DNA of 41,664 nucleotides from Succinatimonas sp. UBA7265 (GTDB lineage: Bacteria; Pseudomonadota; Gammaproteobacteria; Enterobacterales; Succinivibrionaceae), in NCBI GenBank assembly GCA_002473165.1, contig DKSD01000032.1, positions 1-41,664 on the forward strand. Direction: 5' to 3'. This document shows, piece by piece, positions 39,210-41,664 of the stretch (the stretch's first letter is position 1; each line of letters begins with the position of its first letter). The notes below the pieces were generated by a model that ran no database searches, was not told the origin of the DNA, and worked only from the letters and a program-made list of their open reading frames with translations. Position numbers and translations under genes: made by a program.

Positions 39210-40376
39210 ATGAACGTCAAAGGTCTTATTTCGCTTTCTTTTGGCACGCTCTCCTACGGCATGACCGAATTCGTAGCCATGGGGCTTTTGCCTTATGTGG
39301 CCTCCGCTTTTGGCGTCTCGCTGCCTGATGCCGGCAATTTCATCTCTGCCTACGCCACGGGCGTGGCCTTTGGCGCGCTTTCGCTGCTCTTTTTGAGGCG
39401 CTTTGAGCTCACGCGGCTGCTCATCATCCTCATGTCCGTGCAGGTGCTGGGCAACGTGCTGGTCGCGCTGGCCCCGTCCTACCACACCATCCTCGCCGCC
39501 CGCTTTATCTCCGCCCTGCCACACGGCTGCTACTTCGGCATCGCGACCATCGTCGCGCAGCGCATCTCTTCAAAAGAGAAAGCCGGGATCGCCGTGTCGA
39601 TCATGGTCGCGGGCATGACGATCGCCAACGTCTTCGGAGTGCCGCTGGGTACATCGATCGCCCATCTCATGGACTTCCGCATCGTCTTTGCCTTCACCGC
39701 GTTTTGGGGATGCGTCGTCATGTTCTCGATCTGGCGCTGGGTGCCCGCGACCGGCACCGTGGAGGACACCGGTTTCCGCGGCCAGTTCCGCTTCCTAAAA
39801 AGCCCGGCGCCCTATCTGGTGCTGCTGGCGGTCTTCGCAGGCAACGGCGGCATCCTCTGCATGCTCTCCTACATCTCACCGCTCATGACGAAACTTGCCG
39901 GGCTGCCGCTTGAAGCCGTGCCGGCGGTGCTTCTGGCCACCGGGCTTTCCATGATGGTGTGCAACTTCATCTCAGGCAGGCTTTGCGATCGCTACACCCC
40001 GGGGCGCATCGGTTTTCTCGCCCAGTGCGTCGCGACGCTGACGCTGGCGGCCATGGCGCTTTTGGCATCAAACCCGGTTCTGGCGGTGATTTTGGCCTGC
40101 CTCACCTGCGGCATGCTCTTTGCGCTCTCGGCTCCTGAGCAGATCTCCATCCTGCGCGTGGCCCCGGGCGGGCTGATGCTCGCCTCCTCGCTCGTGCAGG
40201 TGGCGTTCAACCTAGGCAACGCCTTCGGCGCTTTCGCAGGCGGACTGCCGCTGCGCCTTGACGCGCCGCTGCCGTGGATCTGCGTCATCGGCGCCGTCAT
40301 CGCCTCGACAGGCGCGCTGGCGCTTTTCCTCTACTGGAAGAAATACGAGCATCTGTTCTCAGCCGATCTGCGCTAA
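39210..40376 (+). CDS. MFS transporter, AraJ-like (DHA1 family)
   Basis: Twelve-helix inner-membrane carrier of 388 residues. N-terminal LSFGTLSYGMTEFVAMGLLPYVASAFGVSLPDAG is characteristic of the AraJ/sugar-efflux and chloramphenicol-efflux group of the DHA1 family; AARFISALPHGCYFGIATIVAQRISSKEKAG is the family's motif C-like region, and GRLCDRYTPGRIGF the second-half motif A. Family members export sugars, arabinose-like metabolites or drugs by proton exchange. It is divergent from the aldose epimerase-like gene, and a sugar-related role is possible but unproved. A strong terminator follows. Confidence 0.9.
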   Translation: MNVKGLISLSFGTLSYGMTEFVAMGLLPYVASAFGVSLPDAGNFISAYATGVAFGALSLLFLRRFELTRLLIILMSVQVLGNVLVALAPSYHTILAARFISALPHGCYFGIATIVAQRISSKEKAGIAVSIMVAGMTIANVFGVPLGTSIAHLMDFRIVFAFTAFWGCVVMFSIWRWVPATGTVEDTGFRGQFRFLKSPAPYLVLLAVFAGNGGILCMLSYISPLMTKLAGLPLEAVPAVLLATGLSMMVCNFISGRLCDRYTPGRIGFLAQCVATLTLAAMALLASNPVLAVILACLTCGMLFALSAPEQISILRVAPGGLMLASSLVQVAFNLGNAFGAFAGGLPLRLDAPLPWICVIGAVIASTGALALFLYWKKYEHLFSADLR

Positions 40377-40424
40377 AAACAAAGGCCGGAGCTTTAGCGG
40401 TTCCGGCCTTGTTTGCTTTTTCTC
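40377..40424. terminator. Bidirectional terminator, MFS and threonine aldolase
   Basis: GGCCGGA (40384-40390) pairs with TCCGGCC (40402-40408), extended by A/T pairs AAACAA...TTGTTT, and followed on the plus strand by GCTTTTTCTC. It serves both convergent genes. Confidence 0.75.
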
Positions 40425-40427
40425 AGT

Positions 40428-41474
40428 TCAGAGCGCGCCCAGCGCCTCATCAAGAGTCTTGAGATCCTCAGCCGTGGTGGCCCACGAGGTCACAAAACGG
40501 CACAGCAGCTTTTCACCCTCAAGCGGCGACCAAAGCTCAAAGGCAAGCTTCTTTGACAACGCTTTGCGCTGGTCTTTCGTCAGGATCACGAACTGCTGGT
40601 TCGTGGGCGAATCGATCCCAAACTCAAAGCCGTGCTTTTTGAAGATCTCCCGAAGCTGCATGGCGCAGTCGATGGCATGCTTTGAGATCGTGTAATAAAG
40701 ACCGTCCGTAAACAGCGTGTCAAACTGCAGTCCCAACAGCCTGCCCTTTGCAAGCAGCGCGCCGTGGCGTTTGATCTCCGTAAAGAAGAACTTCGGGGCG
40801 CGGGTGTTCGTGAACACGACCGCCTCGCCAAAGAGCGCGCCGACCTTGGTGCCGCCGATGTAAAAAACATCACAGTGCGAGGCAAGATGCTTTAAGGTCA
40901 CGTCATTGCCCGGGGCCATGAGCGCGTAGCCTAAGCGCGCGCCGTCAATGTAAAGATACAGCCCGTGTTTTTTGCAGACCTTATAAATGGCGTCAAGCTC
41001 GGATTTTGAGTAGAGCATGCCCGCCTCGGTGGGAAAACTGATGTAAACCATGCCCGGCTGCACCTGGTGCAGGCAGGTCTCATCGGCCTCAAAGCCCTCA
41101 AGGTAGTTCTCGAGTGTCTGCGCCTCAAGCTTTGAGTCTTTGCCCGGCAGCGCGATCACCTTGTGGCCGCAGCTTTCGACGGCTCCTGACTCATGCACGG
41201 CGATATGCCCGGTGTCACAGCAGATCACGCCCTGGCAGCCTAACAGCAGCGAGTCGATCACGGCCATGTTCGTCTGGGTGCCGCCCACTAAAAATGAAAC
41301 CTCGACGGTATCCAGGCCGCATTCGAGAGCGATCTTTTTGGCCGCGCTCTCGGTGTAGCGGTCATAACCGTAGCCTGAGCTGCGCTCATCGTTGGTTTTT
41401 GCAAGGCGCTCGAGGATCTCGGGCACCGCACCGTTGTTGTAGTCAGATTCAAATGAGACCATGTTCTTCCGCAT
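40428..41474 (-). CDS. Low-specificity L-threonine aldolase
   Basis: PLP-dependent enzyme splitting L-threonine (and allo-threonine) into glycine and acetaldehyde. 348 residues. Landmarks: FESDYNNGAVPEIL at the start, a G-G-T-Q-T-N phosphate-binding turn (FLVGGTQTNMAVID, about residues 61-74), ICCDTGHIAVHESGAVE, YLYIDGARLGYAL (Asp binding the PLP ring nitrogen) and YIGGTKVGALFGEAV, whose Lys forms the Schiff base. Two in-frame starts exist: ATG 41474 (GGAAAG) and ATG 41462 (GGAAGA, MVSFESDYN), the second matching where family members usually begin. The gene is single and ends in a bidirectional terminator. Confidence 0.9.
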   Translation of the reverse strand: MRKNMVSFESDYNNGAVPEILERLAKTNDERSSGYGYDRYTESAAKKIALECGLDTVEVSFLVGGTQTNMAVIDSLLLGCQGVICCDTGHIAVHESGAVESCGHKVIALPGKDSKLEAQTLENYLEGFEADETCLHQVQPGMVYISFPTEAGMLYSKSELDAIYKVCKKHGLYLYIDGARLGYALMAPGNDVTLKHLASHCDVFYIGGTKVGALFGEAVVFTNTRAPKFFFTEIKRHGALLAKGRLLGLQFDTLFTDGLYYTISKHAIDCAMQLREIFKKHGFEFGIDSPTNQQFVILTKDQRKALSKKLAFELWSPLEGEKLLCRFVTSWATTAEDLKTLDEALGAL

Positions 41475-41664
41475 CGGGCTTTCCAGTGCCTGGGATCTGC
41501 GCCCTCAGAAACCTCAGGATCGCGGCAAACGCCGGACGTGAGCATTTTACCGCGCCCGTGCAGTGTAATTTCAGGTCCTCTCCTGCACCCGGCGTCTTGA
41601 CGCGCCGCCTTAGACTGTAACAAACGGCAAGGGCTTTTTGCAAGGCTCAGTAGCAGAAATGCAG
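41475..41664. other. Right edge, no gene seen
   Basis: 190 bases upstream of the threonine aldolase gene. Overlapping short frames exist on both strands but none has a ribosome-binding site or recognisable protein pattern. It presumably holds the aldolase promoter. Confidence 0.4.

Overview
The window looks like chromosomal DNA of a gammaproteobacterium with a fairly GC-rich genome. Several housekeeping families point there: TtcA with a neighbouring UspE-type protein, HrpA RNA helicase, a CvrA/NhaP2-type antiporter, AsnB, an outer-membrane porin and an AraJ-like MFS carrier. Gut Aeromonadales such as Succinivibrionaceae are a guess only. I see no rRNA, tRNA, CRISPR array, integrase or insertion sequence.

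Layout. 1-2.4 kb: an MFS exporter divergent from a LysR regulator, with two matching inverted repeats between them. 2.4-5.6 kb: a leftward operon of a DotH/IcmK-like periplasmic protein, a lytic transglycosylase-like protein, UspE and TtcA. 5.9-8.1 kb: a TIM-barrel sugar isomerase/epimerase convergent with a glycerate kinase. 8.1-12.8 kb: the least familiar part, with two tandem paralogues carrying six CXXC motifs and a C-terminal membrane domain, preceded by a tail-anchored protein with five 25-residue DUF285-type repeats. 12.9-15.4 kb: an alkaline-phosphatase-superfamily (LtaS/MdoB-like) membrane enzyme followed by two DUF3791-type small genes, the first frameshifted. 15.6-16.6 kb: a porin. 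17.5-20.5 kb: a UvrA-like ABC protein without the UvrB-binding domain, behind a possible leader peptide, then a frameshifted VOC-fold gene.

20.8-25.8 kb: a CecR-like TetR regulator with a clear promoter and operator, then HlyD and two ABC-2 permeases without an ATPase gene, then a dead copy of the regulator and what looks like the stub of a second HlyD gene. 26.1-27.5 kb: an AAA/DUF4143 ATPase behind three degenerate 33-nt repeats, overlapping tail to tail with hrpA (27.5-31.5 kb), which lies downstream of a cation/proton antiporter (31.5-33.3 kb). 33.8-35.5 kb: asnB. 35.6-36.2 kb: an orphan Panacea-domain gene with an in-frame stop. 36.2-37.2 kb: an unknown winged-helix-like protein whose mRNA may be leaderless. 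37.2-41.5 kb: a zinc-type macrodomain hydrolase, an aldose-1-epimerase-like protein, an MFS carrier and a threonine aldolase.

The strongest candidates for new biology are the three-gene membrane-anchored DUF285/CXXC cluster (8.1-12.8 kb), the DotH-like/transglycosylase pair lying outside any visible secretion system, and the repeat array in front of the AAA/DUF4143 ATPase. Four small accessory genes (DUF3791, VOC, TetR copy, Panacea) carry single frameshifts or stops, which means either local gene decay or sequence errors. All family assignments are from reading the sequence by eye; no searches were run.
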